Assembly (NCBI RefSeq): GCF_014207955.1
Contig: NZ_JACHLK010000013.1
Location: 1-64,000, forward strand
Origin: Acidovorax soli
GTDB lineage: Bacteria; Pseudomonadota; Gammaproteobacteria; Burkholderiales; Burkholderiaceae_C
Reading direction: 5' to 3'
DNA: 64,000 nucleotides
The translations under genes were made by a program, and so were the position numbers. The notes under the pieces were generated by a model. That model was not told the origin of the DNA and ran no database searches. It was given only the letters and a program-made list of their open reading frames with translations. Positions 16,514 through 25,577 of this stretch are shown here, in pieces (the first letter of the stretch is position 1; every line of letters starts with the position of its first letter).

Positions 16514-16572
16514 TGGGCGCCAGAAATTCCAGCGTTGCGGACCACCCCACCATCAAATACCAGGAGAACCCC

Positions 16573-18111
16573 ATGGCCGACAAACTCATCATTTTCGACA
16601 CCACCTTGCGCGACGGCGAGCAATCGCCCGGCGCCTCCATGACCCGGGACGAGAAACTGCGCATCGCGCGCCAGCTCGAACGCCTGAAGGTGGACGTGAT
16701 CGAAGCGGGTTTCGCGGCCAGCTCCAACGGTGACTTCGAGGCCGTGCAGTCCATTGCCAATGCCATCAAGGACTCCACCATCTGCTCGCTCTCGCGCGCC
16801 AACGACCGCGACATCTCGCGTGCGGCCGAGGCGCTCAAGGGCGCCAACAGCGCGCGCATCCATACCTTCATCGCCACCTCGGCGCTGCACATGGAAAAGA
16901 AGCTGCGCATGACGCCCGAGCAGGTGCTCGAGCAGGCGCGCCAGTCGGTGCGCTTTGCCCGCAACCTCGTGGCCGACATTGAGTTCAGCCCCGAAGACGG
17001 CTACCGCAGCGACCCCGACTTTCTGTGCCGCGTGCTCGAAGCGGTGATCGCCGAGGGCGCCACCACCATCAACGTGCCCGACACCGTGGGCTACGCGATC
17101 CCCGAGCTGTACGGCAACTTCATCAAGACGCTGCGCGAACGCATTCCCAACAGCGACAAGGCCATCTGGTCCGTGCACTGCCACAACGACCTGGGCATGG
17201 CCGTGGCCAACTCGCTGGCCGGCGTGCAGATCGGCGGTGCCCGCCAGATCGAGTGCACCATCAACGGCCTGGGCGAGCGCGCCGGCAACTGCTCGCTCGA
17301 AGAAGTCGTGATGGCCATCAAGACGCGCCGCGACTACTTCAACCTCGACCTCAACATCGACGCCAAGCACATCGTGGCCGCCAGCCGCATGGTCAGCCAG
17401 ACCACCGGCTTCGTCGTGCAGCCCAACAAGGCCGTGGTGGGCGCCAACGCCTTCGCGCACGCCAGCGGCATCCACCAGGACGGTGTGCTCAAGGCGCGCG
17501 ACACCTACGAGATCATGCGCGCCGAAGACGTGGGCTGGACGGCCAACAAGATCGTGCTGGGCAAGCTCAGCGGCCGCAACGCCTTCAAGCAGCGCCTGCA
17601 GGAACTGGGCGTGAGCCTGGACAGCGAGACCGAGATCAACGCCGCCTTCACCCGCTTCAAGGAGCTGGCCGACCGCAAGGCCGAGATCTTCGACGAAGAC
17701 ATCCTGGCCCTGGTCAGCGACGAGAGCGTGACCGCAGAGAAGGAGCAGTACGGCTTTGTCTCGCTGTACCAGCAGAGCGAGACCGGCGAGCAGCCCCGTG
17801 CGCGCATCGTGTTCACCGTGGACGGGCACGAAGTGCGCGGCGAATCGGTGGGCAACGGCCCGGTGGATGCATCCCTGAAGGCCATCGAGGCCCACGTCAA
17901 GAGCGGCGCCGAGATGGTGTTGTATTCCGTCAACGCCATCAGCGGCTCCACCGAGAGCCAGGGCGAGGTCACCGTGCGCCTGCAGAACAGCGGCCGCGTG
18001 GTCAACGGAACGGGCGCGGACCCCGATATCGTGGTCGCGTCAGCCAAGGCCTACCTCAGCGCGTTGAACAAATTACAAAGTAAAGCTGACCGAGTGGCAG
18101 CACAGGGTTAA
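16573..18111 (+). CDS. leuA: 2-isopropylmalate synthase
   Basis: A 512-residue enzyme of the HMGL-like family committing 2-oxoisovalerate and acetyl-CoA to leucine synthesis. The N-terminal TIM barrel starts with DTTLRDGEQSPG (metal and active site). The metal-binding HCHNDLG lies at about 200-206, then the GNCSLEEVVMAI segment. The C-terminal LeuA regulatory domain, from about 390, gives leucine feedback inhibition. ATG 16573 follows AGGAG. The leader peptide and attenuator upstream indicate control by leucine supply in addition to enzyme inhibition. Confidence 0.96.
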   Translation: MADKLIIFDTTLRDGEQSPGASMTRDEKLRIARQLERLKVDVIEAGFAASSNGDFEAVQSIANAIKDSTICSLSRANDRDISRAAEALKGANSARIHTFIATSALHMEKKLRMTPEQVLEQARQSVRFARNLVADIEFSPEDGYRSDPDFLCRVLEAVIAEGATTINVPDTVGYAIPELYGNFIKTLRERIPNSDKAIWSVHCHNDLGMAVANSLAGVQIGGARQIECTINGLGERAGNCSLEEVVMAIKTRRDYFNLDLNIDAKHIVAASRMVSQTTGFVVQPNKAVVGANAFAHASGIHQDGVLKARDTYEIMRAEDVGWTANKIVLGKLSGRNAFKQRLQELGVSLDSETEINAAFTRFKELADRKAEIFDEDILALVSDESVTAEKEQYGFVSLYQQSETGEQPRARIVFTVDGHEVRGESVGNGPVDASLKAIEAHVKSGAEMVLYSVNAISGSTESQGEVTVRLQNSGRVVNGTGADPDIVVASAKAYLSALNKLQSKADRVAAQG

Positions 18112-18143
18112 GCGTTGAATTTATAATTCATTCACTTTCTTGG

Positions 18144-18181
18144 AAAGTCGCGCAAGGTCTTGATCTTGCGCGACTTTTTTT
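18144..18181 (+). terminator. Rho-independent terminator after leuA
   Basis: AAAGTCGCGCAAG (18144-18156) pairs perfectly with CTTGCGCGACTTT (18165-18177) over 13 bp, with an 8-base loop and a run of T. Confidence 0.93.
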
Positions 18182-18226
18182 GATTCTGTACACTGGCCCA
18201 CACTTCTTACCCTTTGGAGCACTTTG

Positions 18227-19303
18227 ATGCACCATGGCCGCACCGCATTGAACCGTCTTTTCAAAGTTTTGGGCTTTGTCGTTGTGAGTGCGGCGCTTGC
18301 GTCGCCCATGGCACATGCCAACGAGCGCAAGAAGGCGCCCGCCAAGAAGCAGGTGGCATCGGCCACCGCCAAGAAGTCCGTCGGCCCGCGCAAGGCCGCC
18401 GTGGCTGCCAAGCCGGTGCGCGTCAGCGCCAAGACCTCCAAGGCTGCGACCCGCGTGGCCTTCGTGCCCGCCAAGCCGTCCTTCGGCCAGCTGGCAGGCC
18501 TGCACGAAGTCAATGACCCGCTGGACCTCAAGTCCAGCGTGGCCCTGGTGATCGACCAGGACACCCATGAAGTGCTGCTGAGCAAGAACGACCACGCCGT
18601 TCTGCCCATCGCCTCGCTCACCAAGCTCATGACCGGGATGATCATCTCCCAGGCCAAGCTGCCCATGGACGAGCAGCTCACCATCACCCAGGACGATGTG
18701 GACACCGAAAAGGGCAGCCGCTCGCGCCTGACCGTGGGCTCCACGCTCACGCGCGGTGAAATGCTGCACCTGGCCCTGATGTCCAGCGAAAACCGCGCTG
18801 CCCACGCCCTGGGCCGCACCTACCCGGGTGGCCTGGACGTCTTCGTCGCGCAGATGAACGCCAAGGCCCGCCTGCTGGGCATGACCGACACCAAGTACGT
18901 CGAGCCCACGGGTCTGTCCAGCCGCAACCAGAGCAGTGCCCGCGACCTGGCCACCCTGGTCAACGTCGCCCATGGCGACCCGGTGCTGCGCGAGCTCTCC
19001 ACCTCGCCCGGCTACGAGCTGGCCCTGGGCGCGCGCACGCTGCAGTTCAACAACACCAACGGCCTGGTGAAGAACCCCACCTGGGACATCGGCCTGCAAA
19101 AGACCGGCTACATCTCCGAAGCCGGGCGCTGCCTGGTGATGCAGGCCCAGGTGGCCGGCCGCAAGCTCATCATGGTGTTCCTGGATTCCGCCGGCAAGTT
19201 CAGCCGCCTGGGCGATGCCGAGCGCGTGCGCCACTGGGTCGAGTCCATGCCTGCCGCCATCAGCCCTGTGAAGACGGTGGTGCACAGCAACTCCAACGGC
19301 TGA
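18227..19303 (+). CDS. pbpG: D-alanyl-D-alanine endopeptidase (PBP7 type)
   Basis: A 358-residue periplasmic serine peptidase of the S11 family that cleaves peptidoglycan cross-links. After a signal peptide (to about MAHA, residue 31) comes a Lys/Ala-rich region of about 60 residues, then the catalytic domain. Its three penicillin-binding motifs are SLTK (130-133), SEN (187-189) and KTG (292-294). ATG 18227 has GGAG upstream; a TTG immediately before it is not needed. The basic linker is unusually long and may bind cell wall polymers. Terminators on both sides make it a single-gene unit. Confidence 0.93.
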   Translation: MHHGRTALNRLFKVLGFVVVSAALASPMAHANERKKAPAKKQVASATAKKSVGPRKAAVAAKPVRVSAKTSKAATRVAFVPAKPSFGQLAGLHEVNDPLDLKSSVALVIDQDTHEVLLSKNDHAVLPIASLTKLMTGMIISQAKLPMDEQLTITQDDVDTEKGSRSRLTVGSTLTRGEMLHLALMSSENRAAHALGRTYPGGLDVFVAQMNAKARLLGMTDTKYVEPTGLSSRNQSSARDLATLVNVAHGDPVLRELSTSPGYELALGARTLQFNNTNGLVKNPTWDIGLQKTGYISEAGRCLVMQAQVAGRKLIMVFLDSAGKFSRLGDAERVRHWVESMPAAISPVKTVVHSNSNG

Positions 19304-19353
19304 TCCCCGCGGGCCCTGGCATCCCGCTCCCGGGGTGCAAGCCCAGGGCATGA

Positions 19354-19393
19354 AAAAACCCCGGTGGCGCAGGCTCCCGGGGTTTGTCGTTTT
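19354..19393 (+). terminator. Rho-independent terminator after pbpG
   Basis: AAACCCCGG (19356-19364) pairs with CCGGGGTTT (19377-19385), flanked by an A-run on one side and a T-rich stretch on the other, between convergent genes; it could serve both strands. Confidence 0.8.
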
Positions 19394-19429
19394 CAGCAGG
19401 GGGTCATGGCCCCTGCGCTCACTCGCTCA

Positions 19430-20317
19430 CTATTCGACCGGCGTGTGCAGGCTCTCGCTGCTGTGCAGGGACGCGGAGGAGGACAGCGGCGACATGGGCG
19501 CCTTGGCCGGCACATAGCCCAGTGCCAGCGAGATCTCCTGCGCCGTGGCCTGCAGCTTGGCCATCCAGCCCTCGTCCAGCCGGTCGGCCGGGGCCGAGAT
19601 GGACAGGCCGGCCACCAGCTTGGCCTGGTCGTCGTACACGCCTGCGGCCATGCAGCGCACGCCCAGCTCCAGCTCCTCGTTGTCGCGCGCCGTACCGTAC
19701 TGGCGCGCCTTGGCCAGCTCGCGCTCCAGCACGGGCAACTGGGTGATGCTGTTGCGCGTGTGGCCGGCCAGCCCGGTACGGGTGGCGTAGGCGCGCACGC
19801 GCTGGGGGTCGTCCACGGCCAGGAAGAGCTTGCCGGTGGAGGTCAGGTGCAGCGGCGCGCGGCCACCGATGGCGCGCACCACCTGCATGCCCGAGCGCTC
19901 GCTGTAGGCGCGCTCCACGTACACGATCTCGTCGCCCTGGCGCATGCTCAGGTTCACCGGCTGCTGGATCAGCTTGTGCAGGTTGCGCATGGGGGCCAGC
20001 GCCGCGTCGCGCACGCTCAGGCGGGCCTTGACCAGGTTGCCCAGCTCCAGCAGGCGCATGCCCAGCCGGTAGCTGCCCGACTCGGGCCGGTCCACGAAGC
20101 GGCCGATGGTCAGGTCGTTGAGGATGCGGTGCGTGGTGGACGGGTGCAACCCCGTCTTCTCGCTGATCTCCTTGAGCGAGATGGCGTCCTCGCGCGAGGC
20201 GAGCACGTCGATCAGCGTGAACATGCGCTCCAGCACCTGAACGCTGGGCTTGATCGGGATACCAGGGTCGATTTTTTTCATGGGCGGCGGGAATGGCGTG
20301 GAGTAAGGGATATCCAC
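19430..20317 (-). CDS. IclR family transcriptional regulator
   Basis: A 295-residue IclR regulator. The N-terminal winged HTH (SVQVLERMFTLIDVLA, then ISLKEISEKTGLHPSTTHRIL) is followed by a GAF-like effector domain ending near ISAPADRL and a Ser-rich tail. The GTG start at 20317 has AGAGG at good spacing. The in-frame ATG at 20281 (MKKIDPG) may be the conserved family start but has no ribosome-binding site. It lies downstream of, and in the same direction as, aat-bpt. Effector unknown. Confidence 0.9.
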   Translation of the reverse strand: MDIPYSTPFPPPMKKIDPGIPIKPSVQVLERMFTLIDVLASREDAISLKEISEKTGLHPSTTHRILNDLTIGRFVDRPESGSYRLGMRLLELGNLVKARLSVRDAALAPMRNLHKLIQQPVNLSMRQGDEIVYVERAYSERSGMQVVRAIGGRAPLHLTSTGKLFLAVDDPQRVRAYATRTGLAGHTRNSITQLPVLERELAKARQYGTARDNEELELGVRCMAAGVYDDQAKLVAGLSISAPADRLDEGWMAKLQATAQEISLALGYVPAKAPMSPLSSSASLHSSESLHTPVE

Positions 20318-20386
20318 AACATCCTCTGATCACCGCATCTTACCTTGTGAAATGCAACGGCACCATCGGGTGCCTTGGAGCCCCTG

Positions 20387-21151
20387 TCAGGCGCTGGCAC
20401 CTGGGAGACGCTGCTCCACCCGCCGCCATTCGTTGCCCTGGCGGATCTCGTGGGGCAGAAAACGCGCCTTGTAGTTCATCTTGGGGCTGGCTTCGATCCA
20501 GTAGCCCAGGTAGACATAGGGCAGGCCCATGGAGCGCGCCTGCTCGATCTGCCAGACCACGTTGTAGGTGCCATAGCTGGCGCGTGCCTCGGGCTCGTAG
20601 AAGGTGTAGACGGCCGACAGGCCGTCGTTGAGCACGTCGAGGATGGACACCATCTTGAGCACCCCGGGCTCGCCGGTGGCCTCGTCCACCTCGCGGAACT
20701 CCACCAGCCGCGAGTTCACGCGGCTTTGCAGCAGGAACTGCGTGTACTGGTCGATGCTGTCCTGGTCCATGCCGCCGCCCGCGTGGCGTCCGTTCTGGTA
20801 GCGCAGGTAGAGCTGGTAGTGCTCGGGCATGAAGCACAGCCGCAACACGCGCGCCTGCAGCTGGCCGTGCTGCGCGGCGGCGCGGCGCTGGCTGCGGTCG
20901 GGTCGGAACTCCTGCGCGCGCACGCGAAGCGGGGTGCAGGCCTGGCAGCCATCGCAATAGGGGCGGTAGGTGAACATGCCACTGCGCCGGAACCCGGTGG
21001 CCACCAAGCCCGAGTAGACATCGCTCTGGATCAGGTGGCTGGGCGTGGCGACCTGCGAACGCGCCTGCCGGTCCGGCAGGTAGCTGCACGGGTAGGGCGC
21101 TGTCGCATAGAACTGCAGGGTCTGCAGCGGCAGGTCGTTGAGTTGCGTCAT
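20387..21151 (-). CDS. bpt: Arginyltransferase / aspartate-glutamate leucyltransferase
   Basis: A 254-residue ATE-family aminoacyl-tRNA-protein transferase that adds Leu to N-terminal Asp/Glu of proteins and so marks them for ClpS/ClpAP (bacterial Bpt). It shows the N-terminal PCSYLPDRQARS, a Cys-rich CDGCQACTPLRV and the C-terminal YLGYWIEASPKMNYKARF. ATG 21151 overlaps the aat stop (ATGA), so the two N-end-rule enzymes are translationally coupled. Confidence 0.93.
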   Translation of the reverse strand: MTQLNDLPLQTLQFYATAPYPCSYLPDRQARSQVATPSHLIQSDVYSGLVATGFRRSGMFTYRPYCDGCQACTPLRVRAQEFRPDRSQRRAAAQHGQLQARVLRLCFMPEHYQLYLRYQNGRHAGGGMDQDSIDQYTQFLLQSRVNSRLVEFREVDEATGEPGVLKMVSILDVLNDGLSAVYTFYEPEARASYGTYNVVWQIEQARSMGLPYVYLGYWIEASPKMNYKARFLPHEIRQGNEWRRVEQRLPGASA

Positions 21152-21909
21152 GCCAGGGGTGTGGAATGAGGAGCCAGCAGTTGGTTCCAGTATACGGGCT
21201 CGAAACGCCAAGCGCCGCCCGCAAGGCCTTGTGCCACGCCGATCTGGCGCAGGAACTCGCTGCGCGGGATCTCGCGCGCCCCCAGCGAGGCCAGGTGGCG
21301 CGTGTTCTGCTGGCAGTCGATCAGCGCCACGCCGTGCACGCGGCAGATGGCCACCAGCGCCGCCAGCGCGATCTTGGAGGCATCGGTCGCATGCGCAAAC
21401 ATCGACTCGCCAAACACCGCGCGGCCCAGCGCCACGCAGTACAGCCCGCCCACCAGCCGCCCATCGACCCAGGTCTCCACGCTGTGGGCCGAGCCCGCCG
21501 CGTGCAGCGCCTCATAGGCCTGCACCATGTCCGGCACGATCCAGGTGCCCGCCTGGCCCTCGCGCGGGGTGGATGAGCAGGCCCGTATCACCTGGCCGAA
21601 GGCGCTGTCCACACGCACTTCGCAGCGGTCGCCGGCGGCCGCGAACTTCTGCAGCGTCTTGCGCAGCGAGCGGTGCAGCCGGAACTCGGCCACCGGCAAC
21701 ACCATGCGCGGGTCGGGCGCCCACCACAGGATGGGCTGGCCCTCGCTGAACCAGGGAAAGGTACCCTGCCCGTAGGCGGCACGCAGGTGCTTCACATCCA
21801 GCGCGCCCCCGGCGGCCAGCAGGCCCGGCGCTGGATCGTTGGGGCCCCAGGCGCTCTCCGGGCTGGGGAAGGGGTCATGGGGTTCCAGCCAGGGGAGTTG
21901 GGCGGGCAT
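21148..21909 (-). CDS. aat: Leucyl/phenylalanyl-tRNA--protein transferase
   Basis: A 253-residue enzyme adding Leu or Phe to N-terminal Lys/Arg, forming N-degrons for ClpS. Recognisable parts are PNDPAPGLLAAGG, AYGQGTFPWFSEGQPILWWAPDPRMVL near the N-terminus (in pieces), the GNAT-fold segment HSVETWVDGRLVGGLYCVALG and FGESMF, and DCQQNTRHLASLGAREI. ATG 21909 gives the family start MPAQLPWL. It is the first gene of the aat-bpt pair. Confidence 0.95.
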   Translation of the reverse strand: MPAQLPWLEPHDPFPSPESAWGPNDPAPGLLAAGGALDVKHLRAAYGQGTFPWFSEGQPILWWAPDPRMVLPVAEFRLHRSLRKTLQKFAAAGDRCEVRVDSAFGQVIRACSSTPREGQAGTWIVPDMVQAYEALHAAGSAHSVETWVDGRLVGGLYCVALGRAVFGESMFAHATDASKIALAALVAICRVHGVALIDCQQNTRHLASLGAREIPRSEFLRQIGVAQGLAGGAWRFEPVYWNQLLAPHSTPLA

Positions 21910-22070
21910 GGGCTTGGGATGCTGAGAGGTACCGGTGGATGGACTGATTGTGCGACAAGGCGTGCTGCGCGTCAGTGCATGGTTCCATGGCTTGCCTCGG
22001 TACAATTTTGAACGGATGGCCAAGGCGGTGTCCCCGCCGGCCATTTTTTCAGTCAACCGTAGGGAAACGA

Positions 22071-22892
22071 ATGAACAAGAAGTGGTGGCTGCTCGCAGCC
22101 ATGGCCTTGCCCTTGTATGTGGCGGCACAGCCCGCCCTGGTGTTGATCGAGGCCTGCAATGCGGTTCCTGACGCCGCCAAGCGCATGGAGTGCCTGAAGG
22201 CAGCGATGGGAGCGGCTGCGACCCCGGAGACTGACAAGCGTCAGGTGCACGTGGACGTGCTCAAGCGTGCCTTCGGCGGCATGCAGGCAGGTCTGGACAT
22301 AGGTACTTCCTACAACAACTACCAGATTGCGGTCCTTGATCTGGCGAAGGCAGTGGCGGCTTTTCGACAGGATGCAGGCGAGTTTGCGGCACCGGCAATG
22401 GCACAGCTCAATGTATCCCTTGAGGCCTACCGGGATGCGGGCGTATTCTGGGAGCGGTCTATAGGCTTCTATGCCCAGCGCGACAATTCCCTTGCCTACG
22501 CGGGCGGCCTGCCCGTCGGGCTGAACAATATGGAATGGCTGGTCCGCAAGTACGGGCTGCCCACTGTCAGGTCGGACGTGCTCGGTTTCCACTCCGGCCT
22601 GCATGTGCAGAACACGCGCGCAACCATCTGGGCCTATGCCAGCGCCAGATACAGCGAAGCACTCAGGGCCCTGGCCCCTCTGCCTGTGCAGGCAGCTCCT
22701 GCGGTTGTCGATCCTGATGCACCGGTCAAGACCGCAGCGGCGGAAGCTGCCAAGGCTGCAGGCTGCACCTCGGAGCCCTTCCTGGCCCCCACATTCAATA
22801 CACCTGCAATGAAGGAGTTCGCAGTGCGCTGTACCAGCGGAAAGGTGATGCTGATCAAGTGCGAATCCGGCGTCTGCAAGGCTCCCGATTGA
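22071..22892 (+). CDS. Secreted hypothetical protein
   Basis: A 273-residue protein I do not recognise. A signal peptide is clear (MNKKWWLLAAMALPLYVAAQ, cleavage near residue 20). The mature part is helical. The last 50 residues have a Cys-rich module (CTSEP...CTSGKVMLIKCESGVC) that looks disulfide-bonded. AGGG precedes ATG 22071. It ends 7 bases before the convergent LprI-like gene. A role in the periplasm or envelope is all that can be inferred. Confidence 0.75.
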   Translation: MNKKWWLLAAMALPLYVAAQPALVLIEACNAVPDAAKRMECLKAAMGAAATPETDKRQVHVDVLKRAFGGMQAGLDIGTSYNNYQIAVLDLAKAVAAFRQDAGEFAAPAMAQLNVSLEAYRDAGVFWERSIGFYAQRDNSLAYAGGLPVGLNNMEWLVRKYGLPTVRSDVLGFHSGLHVQNTRATIWAYASARYSEALRALAPLPVQAAPAVVDPDAPVKTAAAEAAKAAGCTSEPFLAPTFNTPAMKEFAVRCTSGKVMLIKCESGVCKAPD

Positions 22893-22899
22893 GTTTTGC

Positions 22900-23571
22900 T
22901 CACTTGCGCCGGTAGTCGCCCATGAAGGTCACATGCATGCCGCCGCAGCCATTGTCTTCCTTCACCGCCAAGCCGCCGCGCTGCAGGGCCAGCGTGGCCG
23001 TGCAGCCGTCGCTGTCGTAGGCCAGCAGCCCGTTGCGCAGGGCGGCCACGCCGCGTATCTCGCCCACGTTCACCTGGCCGTTGGCGGCGTTGGGGCCCAG
23101 CCAGACGGCATCGCCCGCCAGGTAGGCCCTGCCGTCCTGCAGGCCGACGATGGCCAGGGTGGCGCTGTCCTTGTCGGGCTTGCCCTGGTGGTAGCGGGTG
23201 TACATGCCGTTCCACTGCGCACTGGGCCCGCTGGCGGGCGCAACGCTTTGCAGCAGGGCAATGCGGCCCGTGAACTCCTTGGCCAGGCAGCGCGCCTCCT
23301 TGCATTGCGTGACCTCATACGATTTGAGCCACTCGCGCTGCCATTGCACCAACTGCGGCCGGGCCTTGGAGCGCTCGATCGCCTCCTTGAACGCGGTGTT
23401 GAGCTGCTCGTCCAGCGCCGAGAGCGGGGCATCCGCGCAGATCAGCTTTTCCATGGGCGATCGGGCCTTGGCGCAGTCGAAGCTGGCGGCATTGGCTGCG
23501 CTGAACAGTGGGGCAAGAACCACCAGCGTGGCGGCAGCAAACCAGGGGCGCATCGTTCGGGGCAGGGGCAT
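22900..23571 (-). CDS. LprI/DUF1311 domain secreted protein
   Basis: A 223-residue protein with a signal peptide ending at SAANA (about residue 28). A lysozyme-inhibitor LprI-type domain follows at about 30-110 (SFDCAKARSPMEKLICADAPLSALD, with the four-Cys pattern C...IC...QCKEARC). The C-terminal half is a beta-rich domain ending in FMGDYRRK with two more Cys. LprI-like proteins are periplasmic or surface proteins, some inhibiting lysozyme (family knowledge). Start 23571 was kept; an internal ATG at 23553 is possible. Confidence 0.82.
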   Translation of the reverse strand: MPLPRTMRPWFAAATLVVLAPLFSAANAASFDCAKARSPMEKLICADAPLSALDEQLNTAFKEAIERSKARPQLVQWQREWLKSYEVTQCKEARCLAKEFTGRIALLQSVAPASGPSAQWNGMYTRYHQGKPDKDSATLAIVGLQDGRAYLAGDAVWLGPNAANGQVNVGEIRGVAALRNGLLAYDSDGCTATLALQRGGLAVKEDNGCGGMHVTFMGDYRRK

Positions 23572-23676
23572 GGTGGTGCAGGGGAGGGCAGGCGTGCACC
23601 CATCATACGAAGCCGTTCGACACAGTGCGATGGCCGCTTTGTACTAGAACAAAATGAAGGGGCTGCGCCAGCAGCA

Positions 23677-24636
23677 TCACAGCAGCCGGTGCCATTGGCT
23701 GCCATCATGGATGGCCGCGCCATTGAGCCCGCCCACCAACAAGATGCCGTCGGCGGTGGACAGGTTGCCGCCGCAGGCCGTGGCCAGGGCTGGGATGTCG
23801 TCATTGCCCAGCGTGCCATCCTTGCCCAGGGTCCACAGGCCGTATTCCGACGTGCACCACAGCCGGTCCTGGTACCAGACGATGTCTTTGAACGCCACGC
23901 TCATGCGGTCTTCGTGGATGACCTGCCACTCATCCTCGCGGCCGCGCAGCAGCCCGCCGGACTGCAGACCCACATACACGTACCCGTCGCCAGCGCAGCA
24001 CAGGCTTTCCATGGCCATCTGGGTGGGCACCCGGCACGGGTGCCACTGCTGGCCGTCAAAGCGCCAGAGGTCGCCTTCACCGCCTGCGGCATAGAGGTCA
24101 TTGGCGCCGAAACCGGCGATGGCCTCGAAGCCGAAGCGGCTGGCTTTCTTGGGGTTGGGCGGGTCGGGCAGGTTGTGGCGGATGGAGACCCATTCCTGGG
24201 CGCCATTGAGGTAGCACACGTGGCGCCAACCTCCGCATACGTACAGCCGGCCATCAATGGTGGCGGCGCACTCGGGGCCAGTGAAAAGGGGGCCGTCCGG
24301 TGAGTTGTCTATGTCAGGCCACATGTCGTCGCCTGCGTCACCATGGACTGCCACGCTGCCGAGGCGGCCCAGCATCACGGAGGTCTTGCCCAGGTTGGGG
24401 GCGACACCCAGCATGGGCAAAACGAAGCCGGTGTACTTGCTTGCATCCCAGTCACCATGGGCACCGAACCGGACGGTTCCGAGCACGCGATGGCCGTCGT
24501 CTTCGCGGACCTGGTTGAACAGGATGAAGCTGCAGTGGTGCCGATCGATCACCGCGCAGTCGTACACCCAGCGCTTGTTGAACGAGCGCTGCAAATAGGA
24601 TTCCTCGAATTGGTAGATGGTGGCCATCTTCACCAT
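23677..24636 (-). CDS. Beta-propeller-like hypothetical protein
   Basis: A 319-residue protein with repeated blocks of the kind GRLYVCGGWRHVCYLNG, NDLYAAGGEGDLWRFDGQQW, GYVYVGLQSGGLLRG, DRLWCTSEYGLWTLG and GILLVGGLNG, typical of beta-propeller blades with Trp-containing edges. There is no signal peptide (MVKMATIYQFEESY), so it is probably cytosolic. ATG 24636 has AGGGGAGA directly upstream. Proteins of this type are sometimes immunity partners of polymorphic toxins, but no toxin is adjacent, so no function is assigned. Confidence 0.72.
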   Translation of the reverse strand: MVKMATIYQFEESYLQRSFNKRWVYDCAVIDRHHCSFILFNQVREDDGHRVLGTVRFGAHGDWDASKYTGFVLPMLGVAPNLGKTSVMLGRLGSVAVHGDAGDDMWPDIDNSPDGPLFTGPECAATIDGRLYVCGGWRHVCYLNGAQEWVSIRHNLPDPPNPKKASRFGFEAIAGFGANDLYAAGGEGDLWRFDGQQWHPCRVPTQMAMESLCCAGDGYVYVGLQSGGLLRGREDEWQVIHEDRMSVAFKDIVWYQDRLWCTSEYGLWTLGKDGTLGNDDIPALATACGGNLSTADGILLVGGLNGAAIHDGSQWHRLL

Positions 24637-24890
24637 TCTCCCCTGGGCGGGTGGTGTGCACCGCGCATGCTGCAGGGTCTTTCGTGCCAAAAGTCCGGAT
24701 CCGGTGGCCACCATGCCGGCCCATGAAGCCGTGGCCGCGCGGCCATCGGCATGCCTGGGCCCGCCCACTGGTCGATCCGTGCCAGCGCGGATGGGCGCAG
24801 CGACACTGCCAATCGGGACTTGACACCCCGTGGCCCCACAAGCACCCTACGCCCCGTTCCTCAGCACACCACCACAACGGAGAAAAACAC

Positions 24891-25487
24891 ATGATCAACA
24901 AACGCCACTTCGTCACCACCATCGGCCTGGCCGGCGTGCTGCCCGCCACCAGCGCCATCGCCGCGCCCAATGCCAAGGCCGGCGCCGCGCAGCCCACCCT
25001 GCTCACCGTGAGCGGCGCCGTCGGCAAGACCAACCGCGGCGCGCTCGACCCCGTGATCGATCAGATGATGGGCAAGCACAAAATCCAGTTCAGCAAGGCC
25101 TTCGCTTTCGATGCGGCTGCGCTGCAGCGCCTGCCTGCGGTGACCATCAAGCCCACGCTGGAATACGACAACAAGGTCCATACCCTGGAAGGCCCGCTGC
25201 TGGCTACCGTGCTCGAGGCTGCCGGCGTGGCGCGGGGCAGCAACGTGCAACTGGGCCTGCGTGCCGTGGATGGCTACAACGTCGCCATTAGCCTGGCCGA
25301 TGCGGCGCAGTACCGCATGATCGTGGCCACGCGCCTGGACGGCCAGCCCATGGCGCTGGGCGGCCTGGGCCCGCAGTGGGCCGTGTACGACGCGGACAAC
25401 GTCGCCCCCTTCAAGGACAAGCCCGTGCAAGAGCGCTTTGCGCTGTGCCCCTGGGGCCTGTACCACATTGACGTGAAGGTGGCCTGA
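24891..25487 (+). CDS. Molybdopterin-dependent oxidoreductase-like periplasmic protein
   Basis: A 198-residue protein with a signal peptide (to about AIAA, residue 24). Its single domain resembles the sulfite-oxidase-type molybdopterin fold: LTVSGAVG, the middle segment LEGPLLATVLEAAGV, RAVDGYNVAISL and GLGPQWAVYDAD. Short stand-alone versions like this often lack the Cys that ligates molybdenum; the only Cys visible in the mature part is in FALCPWG near the C-terminus, so catalysis is doubtful. The 254-base gap upstream separates it from a divergent gene. Confidence 0.75.
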   Translation: MINKRHFVTTIGLAGVLPATSAIAAPNAKAGAAQPTLLTVSGAVGKTNRGALDPVIDQMMGKHKIQFSKAFAFDAAALQRLPAVTIKPTLEYDNKVHTLEGPLLATVLEAAGVARGSNVQLGLRAVDGYNVAISLADAAQYRMIVATRLDGQPMALGGLGPQWAVYDADNVAPFKDKPVQERFALCPWGLYHIDVKVA

Positions 25488-25577
25488 GCGCTGTAGGACC
25501 ATGCCGGTGATTGTGCGTGCGGCCCCGGCGTGGGCCTACCATCGCTGCGCAACCGTTCATTGATGGAAGGCAGTCCC

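Noticed and set aside
16364..16572. T-box or riboswitch in front of leuA
   Set aside because: A leucine-rich leader peptide with alternative stems explains the region; T-boxes are not expected in betaproteobacteria.
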